From Cytobacillus depressus (lineage in GTDB: Bacteria; Bacillota; Bacilli; Bacillales; Cytobacillaceae): DNA of 64,000 nt. The stretch spans positions 124,001 through 188,000 of the forward strand of contig NZ_WBOS01000005.1 in NCBI RefSeq assembly GCF_008923245.1, read 5' to 3'. The position numbers were made by a program, and so were the translations under genes. Below, in pieces: positions 20,927-30,020 of this stretch; the stretch's first letter is position 1; the number at the start of each line of letters is the position of its first letter. The notes under the pieces are model-generated. The model saw only the letters and a program-made list of their open reading frames with translations, did not search any database and was not told where the DNA came from.

Positions 20927-23311
20927 TTAATTTCGTAATGGCTTTCCTTTCAGAAGCATATGCTGCATGCGCTGGAGCGTTTTTGGCTCGGATAGCAGGT
21001 TTAGGAATGCTTCTCTTTCTATGTCAAGTAGATATTGTTCATCTACTTCTGTTCCGAAAGGCACCTTTCCTCCAGCAATGACATAGGCTAATTTCTTCGC
21101 AATCTTCAAATCATATTCTGAAATGTAGCCAGAATATAGCATTGCCTGTGCTCCTAATAGTAAAGTGGCGTAGCCCGTTTCACCGACAACAGGCACTTTT
21201 CTGCGAACGGGTGGCTTGTAACCCTTCTCATAAAGACCAAGAACAGCCTGTTTGGCATCATAAAGTAAATGATCGCCATTTACACTGATACCGTCAGCGT
21301 AATTTAAGTAATTATTCTCACGCGCTTCTTCGCCGGATGTGGAAACCTTCGCCATCGCAATCGTTTCGAAAACTTTATTAGCCACCTTCTGAAGATCAAA
21401 TTCAACTCCATTCGGCATACTATCGAGATGCTTTATATAAAGCTCTTTATTTCCGCCGCCTCCAGGTATCAGCCCAACTCCGACTTCAACAAGCCCCATA
21501 TATGTTTCACATGCAGCTTGAATGTGTGCAGCCGGAAGACATACTTCTGTTCCGCCCCCAAGCGCCATTCCGAACGGTGCTGCTACAACAGGCTTTGTAC
21601 TATATTTTATTTTCATCATTGCTTGCTGGAATTGTCTGATAACCATATCTAATTCAAAAATATTATCATCCTGGGCTTCCATTAAAATCATCGCAAGGTT
21701 TGCCCCGACACTAAAGTTTTTACCTTGGTTTCCAATGACAAGTCCTATATAATTCTTTTCCACTTCATCAATGGCGTAATTAATCATTTGAATAATATCT
21801 AATCCAAGCGCATTGCTCTTTGAATGGAATTCAAGTAATGCGACCCCATCGCCAAGATCAATTAGGCTTCCCCCGCTGTTCTTTTTAATAACACCTTTTT
21901 GCTTTTTGAGTCGATTCAAATTGATCACTTTCGGATTTTCTGCTAATTGTTTGTATTCGCTATTATGATAGAAATAGATATTCCCGCTCTCTTCCTTATA
22001 GAAGGATGAGTTTCCTTTCTCGAGCATATCCTTTACCCAAACAGGTACTTCAACGCCCGCTTTTTCCATTTTCTTTACAGATCTCTCTACTCCAATCGCA
22101 TCCCAAGTTTCAAATGGACCTAACTCCCAGCCAAAACCCCATTTCATTGCATGATCAATCGCTACAATATCATCGGCAATTTCGCCAAGTAATTGGGCCG
22201 AATAAATAAGGGCCGGACTTAATATATTCCATAATAGGCGGCCAGCGCGGTCGTCCTCATAAATAAGCGCCTTCATTTTGTTTACAGTTCCTTTTTCCTG
22301 CTTGCTTAATTCCGTTGCCGCTGTTTTTAACTTTTTCCGCGGTCCGTATTCCATACCTACAGGATCAAGCTCTAAAATATCTTTTCCTTGTTTTAAGAAA
22401 AAGCCTTGGCCAGACTTGCTTCCAAGCCACCCAAGTTTAAGCATTTCTTTCATAAATGCTGGTACTGTAAAGACTTCTTTTTCTTTTCCTTCAACTTGGT
22501 CGTAAACGTTATTAGCGACATGAACAAATGTATCAAGTCCAACAACATCAAGAGTTCGGAAAGTGGCACTTTTCGGTCTTCCGATTAACGGACCAGTAAT
22601 TGAATCAACCTCCCCAACACTATAGCCGCCCTTTAACATTTCTTGTAAAGTTACTAAAAGTCCGTACGTCCCGATTCGATTGGCGATAAAGTTCGGTGTG
22701 TCCTTCGCTTCAACAACGCCTTTTCCGAGAATATCTTCGCCGAATTTCTTCATAAATGCTAATACTTGTAGGTCTGTCTGTTTCGTTGGGATGACCTCCA
22801 GCAGCTTTAAATAACGAGGCGGGTTAAAAAAGTGCGTTCCGAGAAAATGCTTTTGAAAATCTTCCGAGCGGCCTTCAGACATCGCTTCTACAGAAATCCC
22901 GGAAGTGTTTGAGCTTATAATGCTACCTGGCTTACGATAACGATCAACCATTGTAAACACTTGTTTTTTAATCTCAAGGTTTTCGACAACAACTTCGATC
23001 ACCCAATCGACTTCTTTTAAACGCTCCATATCATCTTCAAAGTTTCCGGCCTCTATTAGTGCAAGATTCTTTTTAGAGGTAAGAGGCGCTGGTTTTTGCT
23101 TTAATAGCTTTTGGCGGCCAGCTTCACTAATCCGATTTCGAACGGCCTTATCATTTAAGGTTAGCCCTTTCGCTTTTTCTGACGTCTCTAAATCTTTAGG
23201 AACAATATCCAGTAATAATGTCGGTATTCCAATATTCGCCAAATGAGCTGCAATACCAGAGCCCATAACACCTGAACCAAGAACGGCTGCCTTTTTTATA
23301 TGTTGGATCAA
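20927..23311 (-). CDS. fadN: FadN, 3-hydroxyacyl-CoA dehydrogenase / enoyl-CoA hydratase
   Basis: A 794-residue bifunctional beta-oxidation enzyme. The start is TTG 23311 with AAAGGGGG upstream; no ATG fits. The N-terminal NAD-binding domain has VLGSGVMGSGIAAHLANIG, followed by SSNTSGIS and the hydroxyacyl-CoA dehydrogenase core GTHFFNPPRYLKLLEVIP and DTPNFIANRIG. The C-terminal third (from ~residue 490) is a crotonase domain: ALLEFHSKSNALGLD, VGANLAMIL and GLVEVGVGLIPGGGGNKE with the hydratase Glu pair. Domain order (dehydrogenase first) is that of Bacillus FadN, the reverse of E. coli FadB. It is the first gene of the operon, behind a FadR operator. Confidence 0.96.
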   Translation of the reverse strand: MIQHIKKAAVLGSGVMGSGIAAHLANIGIPTLLLDIVPKDLETSEKAKGLTLNDKAVRNRISEAGRQKLLKQKPAPLTSKKNLALIEAGNFEDDMERLKEVDWVIEVVVENLEIKKQVFTMVDRYRKPGSIISSNTSGISVEAMSEGRSEDFQKHFLGTHFFNPPRYLKLLEVIPTKQTDLQVLAFMKKFGEDILGKGVVEAKDTPNFIANRIGTYGLLVTLQEMLKGGYSVGEVDSITGPLIGRPKSATFRTLDVVGLDTFVHVANNVYDQVEGKEKEVFTVPAFMKEMLKLGWLGSKSGQGFFLKQGKDILELDPVGMEYGPRKKLKTAATELSKQEKGTVNKMKALIYEDDRAGRLLWNILSPALIYSAQLLGEIADDIVAIDHAMKWGFGWELGPFETWDAIGVERSVKKMEKAGVEVPVWVKDMLEKGNSSFYKEESGNIYFYHNSEYKQLAENPKVINLNRLKKQKGVIKKNSGGSLIDLGDGVALLEFHSKSNALGLDIIQMINYAIDEVEKNYIGLVIGNQGKNFSVGANLAMILMEAQDDNIFELDMVIRQFQQAMMKIKYSTKPVVAAPFGMALGGGTEVCLPAAHIQAACETYMGLVEVGVGLIPGGGGNKELYIKHLDSMPNGVEFDLQKVANKVFETIAMAKVSTSGEEARENNYLNYADGISVNGDHLLYDAKQAVLGLYEKGYKPPVRRKVPVVGETGYATLLLGAQAMLYSGYISEYDLKIAKKLAYVIAGGKVPFGTEVDEQYLLDIEREAFLNLLSEPKTLQRMQHMLLKGKPLRN

Positions 23312-23336
23312 CGTTATTTCCCCCTTTTATGACTTT

Positions 23337-23354
23337 TGAATGAACACTCATTCA
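23337..23354 (-). promoter_or_regulatory. FadR operator upstream of fadN
   Basis: TGAATGAACACTCATTCA, an 18-bp palindrome (TGAATGA / TCATTCA) 26 bp ahead of fadN. It matches the Bacillus FadR box. FadR (TetR family) represses beta-oxidation genes until long-chain acyl-CoA binds it. The fadR gene itself is not in this window. Confidence 0.9.
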
Positions 23355-23586
23355 TTTTTACATCAAAAAAATCCCCATGAATAAGTCTTATTATTTATAA
23401 CTATAAAATATTTAAAATATTTACGCAATAATTTTCACTCAATATTGTAAATATTTTTTGAAAAGTGCAATTACTATAATACTATGTGCGTGATCTCCTA
23501 TTCATTCTAATCACCGCCACAATTTTGGCCATGTTTAAAAGTTTTTTCTGATTAATGGGCACTCTATAATTGGAGGTGAAGATGAG

Positions 23587-23721
23587 ATGGCAAGAAGAAA
23601 AAAGAATCCTTCAAAAGCAGCGGTAAGTGCAGCAAGTGTTAAAGGGAATGCAGGACCGACGGTTGAAGCGGATGGCGGTGGAAAAGTAAACAGCCAAAAT
23701 AATCAGTTTAAAAAAAGCTAA
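23587..23721 (+). CDS. YuzL-like small protein
   Basis: A 44-residue protein starting at ATG 23587 (GGAGGTG ten bases upstream; ATG 23582 is out of frame) that begins MARRKKNPSKAAVSAASVKG. It is basic at the N-terminus and Gly/Asn/Gln-rich after that, without hydrophobic segments. The KKNPSKAxxxAASVKGN pattern matches what is recalled of the YuzL family, small Bacillus proteins of unknown function. It has its own ribosome site and is followed by a strong terminator, so it is a real gene. The divergent layout with fadN fits the Bacillus neighbourhood. Confidence 0.7.
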   Translation: MARRKKNPSKAAVSAASVKGNAGPTVEADGGGKVNSQNNQFKKS

Positions 23722-23757
23722 AGGTATCACCGAACTTTTTATATTCCGTTATTGAGA

Positions 23758-23800
23758 GATGCAAAAAGCCGTTCTCCGAAAGGTAAACGGCTTTTGCATC
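23758..23800 (+). terminator. Terminator of the YuzL-like gene
   Basis: Long stem GATGCAAAAAGCCGTT / AACGGCTTTTGCATC (one bulged A) with a 12-nt loop. T-richness is inside the arm rather than after it, so it may act as a transcript-end stabiliser on either strand. Confidence 0.65.
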
Positions 23801-23850
23801 CCTTAGATTCCTTGTTCAAGAGGCTACTCTAATTTTTTCTCAAAATTGGT

Positions 23851-23937
23851 TTTCTGGACAGTTTTTAGTGATTTACCAATAGCCTGTCCAAATAATGACG
23901 GTTTCTGGACAGCTTTCGGGCTTTTCCTAATAACCTG
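23851..23937. repeat. Two imperfect direct repeats, 51-bp period
   Basis: TTTCTGGACAG...CCTG occurs at 23851-23886 and again at 23902-23937, with the same spacing between its ends. It lies between the YuzL-like gene and the FhuF-like fragment. Confidence 0.55.
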
Positions 23938-23938
23938 A

Positions 23939-24229
23939 CTAATTACTAGCCGAGAAAGCCGCACATGTATGCGGACAAGTTACACAGCGTTTTTTATTAT
24001 TGGTTAAGTAAGAGAAACAGCATGTACTCCGGGGTCTGACCTCTTTCTTCAACTCTTCAAAATATATAGGCTGCTTATAGAACCTTTTCAAAGGATTCTC
24101 ATGATAGCCGCCAAATAAAGAACCTGATGCTTGAAAAACTAGATAGTTAATATCATCCTTTACGCGTGTAGCTACTTCAGCTGGGACAAGGAACCTATCC
24201 CCATTTCTCTCATACAGGTATTCCTGCAA
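23939..24229 (-). pseudogene. C-terminal fragment of a FhuF-like siderophore-iron reductase
   Basis: About 96 codons ending with the FhuF-type [2Fe-2S] motif: Cys-Cys-x10-Cys-x2-Cys in STCCFSYLTNNKKRCVTC. Intact ferric-siderophore reductases of this family are about 250 residues, so the N-terminal ~60% is gone. No ribosome site precedes the first possible start (TTG 24229), and upstream the frame soon reaches a TGA. Coding similarity stops at the point where the divergent fragment at 24229 begins, pointing to a deletion. It is unlikely to be functional. Confidence 0.75.
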
Positions 24230-24447
24230 TGGACGGAGATATGCTCTTCTACTTCACTTATGAAACTGGAGATGGTGAAGCAAGCGGCCTAGAAAAAGAG
24301 TGGATTGAAGATCCGTTATTTAAGAATTTGAATGTTGCTAAAGCTGGAAATGTTCATAAAGTGGATGACGTAATCTGGAATACAGCTGGCGGAGTTATTG
24401 CTGCTAATTTAATGCTGGATGATATTGAAAAATATTTTGTGAAATAA
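24229..24447 (+). pseudogene. C-terminal fragment of a siderophore ABC transporter binding protein
   Basis: About 72 codons resembling the end of FhuD/YfiY-type iron-siderophore binding lipoproteins: GDMLFYFTYETGDGEASGLEKEW, DPLFKNLNVAKAGNVHKVDD and the conserved IWNTAGGVIAANLMLDDIEKYF (given in parts). Family members are ~310 residues. The signal peptide, lipobox and first ~240 residues are missing and no ribosome site is present. It is divergent from the FhuF-like fragment with no space between them, so both genes lost their 5' parts in one event. Confidence 0.75.
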
Positions 24448-24448
24448 T

Positions 24449-24460
24449 CCCCCCCCCCCC
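24449..24460. repeat. Run of twelve C residues
   Basis: A 12-base mononucleotide C tract immediately after the binding-protein fragment and before its terminator. It is exceptional in this low-GC sequence. Exact length may be affected by sequencing error. Confidence 0.9.
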
Positions 24461-24461
24461 G

Positions 24462-24497
24462 GAAAGAACCCGCAAATCTTGCGGGTTCTTTCATTCT
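24462..24497 (+). terminator. Terminator of the former siderophore-binding gene
   Basis: A 12-bp stem GAAAGAACCCGC / GCGGGTTCTTTC with a 7-nt loop, still intact behind the truncated gene. Confidence 0.75.
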
Positions 24498-24564
24498 ACA
24501 TTGAATGAATATTTTCCCTTTAGAAAGAAAAAGCAAGATAACAATAATAGATTCTCCTTGATTG

Positions 24565-25329
24565 TCACGTTATAACGAAAGTATTTGATGGTACCTTTTT
24601 AATATTCCATATAAGCGAATCGACTCCTTTAGAGTAATGGGAAATCGGTTTCACCTCATTTAAATCAATATTAAAGGGAGATAAAAGTGTATTCATGTGT
24701 ATTTCTGACTCTGCATATTGTAGTGGCCATGGACGATGGTGGATTTCACCGCAATAGAGGTTGCCTCTTTGATCCTTACTGTACAAACAATAACGCTCTG
24801 TAAGCCAATGGTCTAACGTTCCTTTTTTAGGATAGAAAATTTTAGGTAAGGGAATGTATTTTCCATTAAAGGTTATTGGTGAATTTGAGTTTCCTTTCCG
24901 TTTACTTCCGAATTGAAAAGTTTGATCTTCTTTTTGAAAAGAAACATGGGATGAAAAATAAGGCAAGCGAAACCATCTCTTTGCTATTGTATAAGATGCC
25001 CAATCCCCAACGTCAATTGATAAAAAATAGATACCTGGTTTATCGTCACATTGTACATATGTCCTTACATTGATTTCTGGAAATGAAGGGAGTATGGATT
25101 TATAATTCAATCCACGTGGATAAATGCCTTCCATAACAAATAAAATGATTCCTACCCAAGCATATCGATTAAACGTATCAATTTGTAGGGATTGAGGAAT
25201 ATACGGTCGCAGGATTTCAGGTGCAATCGGCCAATGTGTAAAAAATAGGTTACTCCAAGTTTGGCGCATGATCCAATGCTTCGAAGGTAGCTGCCATGGG
25301 CGATGACCGAAATCTTTCATTAATTTCAT
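24565..25329 (-). CDS. DUF2071 (YqjF-like) protein
   Basis: A 254-residue protein. ATG 25329 is chosen because GGGGGATC lies upstream; the open frame extends to 25383 without a ribosome site there. It begins MKLMKDFGHRPWQLPSKHW and has the family pattern QTWSNLFFTHWPIAPEILRPYIP, YAWVGIILFVMEGIYPRG, FPEINVRTYVQCDDKPGIYFLSID and LTERYCLYSKDQRGNLYCGEIHHRPWPLQ in pieces. DUF2071 proteins are soluble and have an acetoacetate-decarboxylase-like fold, with no known reaction. It is divergent from the yerD-like pair (114-bp gap). Function cannot be told from context. Confidence 0.85.
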   Translation of the reverse strand: MKLMKDFGHRPWQLPSKHWIMRQTWSNLFFTHWPIAPEILRPYIPQSLQIDTFNRYAWVGIILFVMEGIYPRGLNYKSILPSFPEINVRTYVQCDDKPGIYFLSIDVGDWASYTIAKRWFRLPYFSSHVSFQKEDQTFQFGSKRKGNSNSPITFNGKYIPLPKIFYPKKGTLDHWLTERYCLYSKDQRGNLYCGEIHHRPWPLQYAESEIHMNTLLSPFNIDLNEVKPISHYSKGVDSLIWNIKKVPSNTFVIT

Positions 25330-25443
25330 GAAAATGATCCCCCTAAGTTTACAAAGTACACCAAAAGAGGAAATAATTTTCACCCTTTTGGAAATGATAA
25401 GAATTCGAGCTGTTGTATTTATGATGATCTTGGAGAAGTGAAT

Positions 25444-26856
25444 ATGCCGAACATATTATCCTTACTATCTTTTGCAATGGTTACAATATTATTTGTCGTT
25501 TTTTTATTCGTACTTATTGGTTGGCGTTGGGTATTAAAAAGTATGGTAAAGAAAATGGGCAAAATTATTTTTACTGATAATTATCAAGAAAATATTATTG
25601 AGATGATCCCAGGATTCAGGCATATGGGAATACAAAATGTGCTTGAAAATAGCTTGCGTGCAGAAAGTGGTGATGTCCTTCATCGACCGCTTGGCTCTTC
25701 GAAAAAATGGCCACATTTAGATCCCATCACATTTATCCCTGCACAGACGACACCTTTTCCAGTTGATAGTGAGGAAGAAGTTGATGTTGAAGTAGTTATT
25801 GGCCCAAAGGCAAAAAAACCAATGAAAATTAAAATCCCACTCATGATTAGTGGGATGGCATATGGGATCGCCCTAAGTGAGCAAGTAAAGATTGCTTTAG
25901 CAACGGCTGCTAAAAATGTCGGAACGGCAATAAATTCTGGTGAAGGACCCATTTTGCCAGAAGAAATAGACTCGGCAGGAAAATATATTTTACAATTTTC
26001 AAAAACTGAGTGGGCAAAGGAAAAACATATTTTGAAGCGTGCCGACATGATTGAAATTAAGCTTGGACAAGGTGCATTATTCGCTATGGGAGGGAAAATT
26101 TCACCAAATAACTTATCTGGTCGAGCTCGTGAGTTGATGGGGCTGAAAGAAAATGAAGAGGGAGTGATTTATGAGAATTTTTTTAAAAATCAAACACTAT
26201 CAGATTTGAAACAACTCGTGAAGGAACTTCGTAAATTAACTGGCGGTGTCCCAATTGGTACGAAAATGGGAGCTGGCGGGAAAATTGAAATGGATATCGA
26301 CCATTTAATTGAAATCGGTGTAGATTACATTGCGATTGATGGCGGACAAGGTGCCACTCACGGTGCACCGCCGATTTTATCCGATGACTTTGGCATTCCA
26401 ACATTGCATGCAATTGTAAGGGCCGCTAATCATCTAGAAAAGAGAAACATGAAAGGGAAAATTAGTTTGATTATCTCAGGCGGGCTTTTTGTACCTGGAC
26501 AATTTTTAAAAGTGCTTGCGCTCGGTGCTGATGCTGTATATTTAGGCTCTACCATGTTATTTACGGTCTCACATAATCAAATATTGAAGGCCATTCCATT
26601 TGAACCGCCTACACAAGTCGTTTGGAATGATGGAAAGTACAAGGACAAATTTAAGATTGAAGACGGTGTTCAAGCAGCAGAGAAATTCTTAACAGCAAGT
26701 ATAGAAGAAATGAAAATGGGATTAAGAGCAATGGGAAAACACTCATTAAAGGAGCTGTCAAGAAAAGATCTCGTGTCCTATGATGAATTAACTGCACGAA
26801 TAATTGGCATTCCATTTTCACCTAAACCGTTGGAGCCCTTTGGGACAAAGGGATAG
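25444..26856 (+). CDS. Membrane-anchored FMN-binding glutamate-synthase-like protein (copy 1)
   Basis: A 470-residue protein resembling B. subtilis YerD. GGAGAAG precedes ATG 25444. One N-terminal membrane helix (residues ~5-30, LSFAMVTILFVVFLFVLIGW) is followed by a cytoplasmic GltB-type TIM-barrel: PLMISGMAYGIALSEQ, GTAINSGEGPILPEE, ADMIEIKLGQGA, PIGTKMGAGG, DYIAIDGGQGATHGAPP and the FMN-phosphate site ISGGLFVPGQFLKVLALGADAVYLG. It lacks the glutaminase domain and the 3Fe-4S cysteines of true glutamate synthase, so the reaction is unknown. The next gene is a close paralogue. Confidence 0.85.
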   Translation: MPNILSLLSFAMVTILFVVFLFVLIGWRWVLKSMVKKMGKIIFTDNYQENIIEMIPGFRHMGIQNVLENSLRAESGDVLHRPLGSSKKWPHLDPITFIPAQTTPFPVDSEEEVDVEVVIGPKAKKPMKIKIPLMISGMAYGIALSEQVKIALATAAKNVGTAINSGEGPILPEEIDSAGKYILQFSKTEWAKEKHILKRADMIEIKLGQGALFAMGGKISPNNLSGRARELMGLKENEEGVIYENFFKNQTLSDLKQLVKELRKLTGGVPIGTKMGAGGKIEMDIDHLIEIGVDYIAIDGGQGATHGAPPILSDDFGIPTLHAIVRAANHLEKRNMKGKISLIISGGLFVPGQFLKVLALGADAVYLGSTMLFTVSHNQILKAIPFEPPTQVVWNDGKYKDKFKIEDGVQAAEKFLTASIEEMKMGLRAMGKHSLKELSRKDLVSYDELTARIIGIPFSPKPLEPFGTKG

Positions 26857-26938
26857 GAACAATGTCCAAATTAAAAATGAAAGTAGGACAAGAAACCTGA
26901 CCCCTTGTCCCATCTGGCACCTATTTTGGGGGGATATT

Positions 26939-28372
26939 TTGTTTATTTTAAACTATTTAACATTTACAATGATTGCCCTATTATTTGTCATATTATTAGC
27001 GATATTTGTTAGCTGGCGATGGTTAATGAAACTTATGGTGAAGCAAATGGGGCAAATTATTTTTACCGATAGTTATCAAGAAAATATTATCGAAATGATA
27101 CCCGGATTTAGGCATATGGGTGTTCAGAATGTGCTTGAAAATACCTTGCGTGCTGAAACAGGTAACGTTCTTCAACGTCCGCTTGGCGGCTCTTCGAAAA
27201 AATGGCCTCATTTGGATCCGATTACATTTATTCCTGCACAAACGACTCCATTTCCCATTGATGGGGAAGAAGAAGTAGATGTTGCGGTTACGATTGGACC
27301 AAAAGCGAAAAAACCAATGAAAATACAAATCCCACTTATGATAAGCGGCATGGCATATGGGATTGCTCTTAGTGAACAAGTGAGAATTTCTTTGACTGAA
27401 GCAGCTAAAAATGTAGGAACTGCGATTAATTCAGGGGAAGGTGGAATTTTACCTGAAGAATTAAGCACAGCAGGAAAATACATTTTACAGTTTTCCAAAA
27501 CAGAATGGTCAAAGGAAGAGCACATTTTGAAGCGAGCTGACATGATTGAAATAAAACTTGGCCAAGGTGCTGTATATGGGATGGGAAAAAAAATTTCACC
27601 TAAAGAATTAACAGGACGTGCTCGTGAAGTAATGGGGATTAAGGAAAATGAGGATGCAGTGATTGGTGAGCGTTTTTTTGAAGATCAAACAATAGAAGAT
27701 CTGAAAGAACTCGTGGACGAACTTCGTGATCTGACAGGTGGAGTTCCAATTGGGGTTAAAATTGGGGCGGGGGGAAAAATTGAAGAAGATATTGATCAAT
27801 TAATTGAGATGGGTGTAGATTACATTGCTATTGATGGCGGTCAAGCAGCCATGCATGGGGGCCCCCCTATTTTATTCGATGACTTTGGAATTCCAACATT
27901 ACATGGAATCATTCGGGCAGTAAATCATTTAGAAAAAAGAAATATGAAGGGCGAAATCAGTTTAATTGTCTCAGGAGGACTTTTAGTACCTGGGCATTTT
28001 TTGAAAATACTTGCCCTTGGTGCTGACGCAGTTTATTTAGGCTCCGCTATGTTGTTTTCCGTCGCACATAGTCAAATATTAAATGCCGTTCCATTTGAAC
28101 CGCCTACACAAACTGTATGGAATAACGGAAAGTTCAAGGATCAATTTAAAATTGAAGACGGTGTTCAAGCAGCAGAGAAATTTTTAACATCGAGTACAGA
28201 AGAAATAAAAATGGCGTTAAGAGCAATGGGGAAACGCTCTTTAAAAGAGCTTTCGAAAAAGGATCTAGTATCCTATGATGAATTGACTGCACAAATAGTT
28301 GGCATTCCGTTCTCATTTGAAACATGGGGTCATGGGGACATTTGTGAAGATAAAAAAATGGAGAATAATTAA
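26939..28372 (+). CDS. Membrane-anchored FMN-binding glutamate-synthase-like protein (copy 2)
   Basis: A 477-residue tandem paralogue of the preceding gene, close to identical in long stretches (for example ENIIEMIPGFRHMG, KWPHLDPITFIPAQTTPFP). The frame is open back into copy 1, but the ribosome site GGGGGGAT sits just before TTG 26939, which is the likely start. It has the same N-terminal helix and the same FMN-binding barrel, with IDGGQAAMHGGPP in place of GQGATHGAPP. The C-terminal end differs. It probably arose by local duplication. It lies 82 bp downstream of copy 1 and is followed by a terminator. Confidence 0.83.
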   Translation: MFILNYLTFTMIALLFVILLAIFVSWRWLMKLMVKQMGQIIFTDSYQENIIEMIPGFRHMGVQNVLENTLRAETGNVLQRPLGGSSKKWPHLDPITFIPAQTTPFPIDGEEEVDVAVTIGPKAKKPMKIQIPLMISGMAYGIALSEQVRISLTEAAKNVGTAINSGEGGILPEELSTAGKYILQFSKTEWSKEEHILKRADMIEIKLGQGAVYGMGKKISPKELTGRAREVMGIKENEDAVIGERFFEDQTIEDLKELVDELRDLTGGVPIGVKIGAGGKIEEDIDQLIEMGVDYIAIDGGQAAMHGGPPILFDDFGIPTLHGIIRAVNHLEKRNMKGEISLIVSGGLLVPGHFLKILALGADAVYLGSAMLFSVAHSQILNAVPFEPPTQTVWNNGKFKDQFKIEDGVQAAEKFLTSSTEEIKMALRAMGKRSLKELSKKDLVSYDELTAQIVGIPFSFETWGHGDICEDKKMENN

Positions 28373-28420
28373 AAATTGTAAGATGGGATTTTTCTAATAG
28401 AAAATAGCCCAATACGAAAC

Positions 28421-28453
28421 AAGGAAGGCTGACTCGAGCCTTCTTTCTTTTTG
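28421..28453 (+). terminator. Terminator after the yerD-like pair
   Basis: A 10-bp stem (28421-28430 with 28437-28446, one G-U pair), 6-nt loop, then CTTTTT. Confidence 0.75.
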
Positions 28454-28532
28454 CTTCAAAATTAGCCATTCAATCATAATTCCTCACTTTTCGGTAACAA
28501 TAACCATAATGCCTAAAATGATGGTGATTTCA

Positions 28533-30020
28533 ATGAAAAAATGGATGAGTTCAAAAAAAATTCAAAAAAAGCAAAGCGAATGGGAGAAAGAATTAGAAAA
28601 ATCGAAGGATTTAATGAAACCCTGTTTTATGAATGGAAAGACAAATGTCCGCTTTTGTCTAACTTTTATGTCTACTTTAGTTGATGAACAAATTATTCAA
28701 CAACATGTACTTCCCCATTTGCTTGAAGATGACTTTTATTCACTTGATGACATAAATAAAATTCTGCCTGTTCCAGATGTAGAGATTTCAGAGGATTCCT
28801 CTAAAATTACTCAAAAATTATTAAATGGCTACTTAATGTTAACTGTTGAAAATAATGAGGAGAGGTTTGCTTTTATTGCCGCTCAAAAGGAAATTGTTCG
28901 CTCCATCTCTCCTCCAGAAATTGAATTCTCCGTTATCGGTCCGAAAGAGGCATTTGTTGAATCCCTTGGACAAAACTTAAACCTAATTAGAAAACGACTG
29001 CCTGCAAAAGACTTAGTGATCGAAGAATATACGCTTGGAAAATTGTCAAAAACACGAATTGCTATTTTATACATGGATGGGATTACAGAAGTAGAAAATG
29101 TAAACACCGTTAGACAACGGATTAAAGAAGTAGAGTTTGATGCGATTACAGACAGCTCTTACATCGTTCAGCTTATTAGTGATAATTCAAACTCGCCATT
29201 TCCACAATTGCTCGATACAGAAAGACCGGACCGGGTAGTTGGTATTTTAGCGGAGGGGAAAATAGCCATTGTCGTAGATGGTTCTCCACACGTTCTTATT
29301 ACCCCAACGACACTTGTTGAGTTTTTCGGCTCGTTTGAGGATTATTTCTTAAATTGGATACTAGCCTCTTTTTTCAGGCTTGTTCGGGTTTTTTCAGTAC
29401 TATTTTCTATATTGATTACACCTATTTATGTTGCTGTTCTTACGTATCATTATGAACTCGTTCCAAAGGATTTGATAGGAACATTGATTACATCAAGAAG
29501 AATTGTTCCCTTCCCCCCCATTATCGAAGCCATTTTTCTAGAATTGACGATTGAGCTGTTGAGGGAGGCAGGAGCAAGGCTACCGACAAAGGTCGGACAA
29601 ACAATTGGTATCGTAGGAGGAATTGTGATCGGGACAGCATCCGTTGAGGCTGGACTAACTAGTAATGTCCTGCTCATTCTTGTCGCTTTAGCAGCACTTG
29701 GATCTTTTACTACTCCAGTATACAAGATGGGCAATACGATCCGCTTACTGCGGTTTCCGTTTCTGCTTTTTGCAGAGCTTTGGGGATTGCTTGGGATTGT
29801 CTTCAGCTTCTGTATTATGCTGGCACATTTAATACGGCTCACTTCTCTTGGGCGCCCTTTTTTGGAGCCAATTTATCCGCTACGGGTGAAGGACTTGAAG
29901 GATTCGATCGTCAGGCTGCCTTTTTCAAAGGATACGACGCGGCCATTCTTATTAAGATCACAAAATCCTATTCGCTATAGTAAAGAAAAAGCAAATCAGA
30001 AAAAAGATATTGATGAATAA
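28533..30020 (+). CDS. GerA-family spore germination protein (A subunit)
   Basis: A 495-residue protein. The most likely start is ATG 28533 (MKKWMSSK), after GGTGAT; ATG 28509 in the same frame lacks a ribosome site. The soluble N-terminal half has family landmarks NVRFCLTFMSTLVDEQII, LLNGYLMLTVEN and SRTRIAILYMDGI-type LSKTRIAILYMDGIT. VEFFGSFEDYFLNWILASFFRLVRV opens the membrane part, which has about five helices including PFPPIIEAIFLELTIELLREAGARLP (given in overlapping parts). A subunits form the nutrient-gated channel of germinant receptors in the spore inner membrane. First gene of an A-B-C operon. Confidence 0.92.
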   Translation: MKKWMSSKKIQKKQSEWEKELEKSKDLMKPCFMNGKTNVRFCLTFMSTLVDEQIIQQHVLPHLLEDDFYSLDDINKILPVPDVEISEDSSKITQKLLNGYLMLTVENNEERFAFIAAQKEIVRSISPPEIEFSVIGPKEAFVESLGQNLNLIRKRLPAKDLVIEEYTLGKLSKTRIAILYMDGITEVENVNTVRQRIKEVEFDAITDSSYIVQLISDNSNSPFPQLLDTERPDRVVGILAEGKIAIVVDGSPHVLITPTTLVEFFGSFEDYFLNWILASFFRLVRVFSVLFSILITPIYVAVLTYHYELVPKDLIGTLITSRRIVPFPPIIEAIFLELTIELLREAGARLPTKVGQTIGIVGGIVIGTASVEAGLTSNVLLILVALAALGSFTTPVYKMGNTIRLLRFPFLLFAELWGLLGIVFSFCIMLAHLIRLTSLGRPFLEPIYPLRVKDLKDSIVRLPFSKDTTRPFLLRSQNPIRYSKEKANQKKDIDE

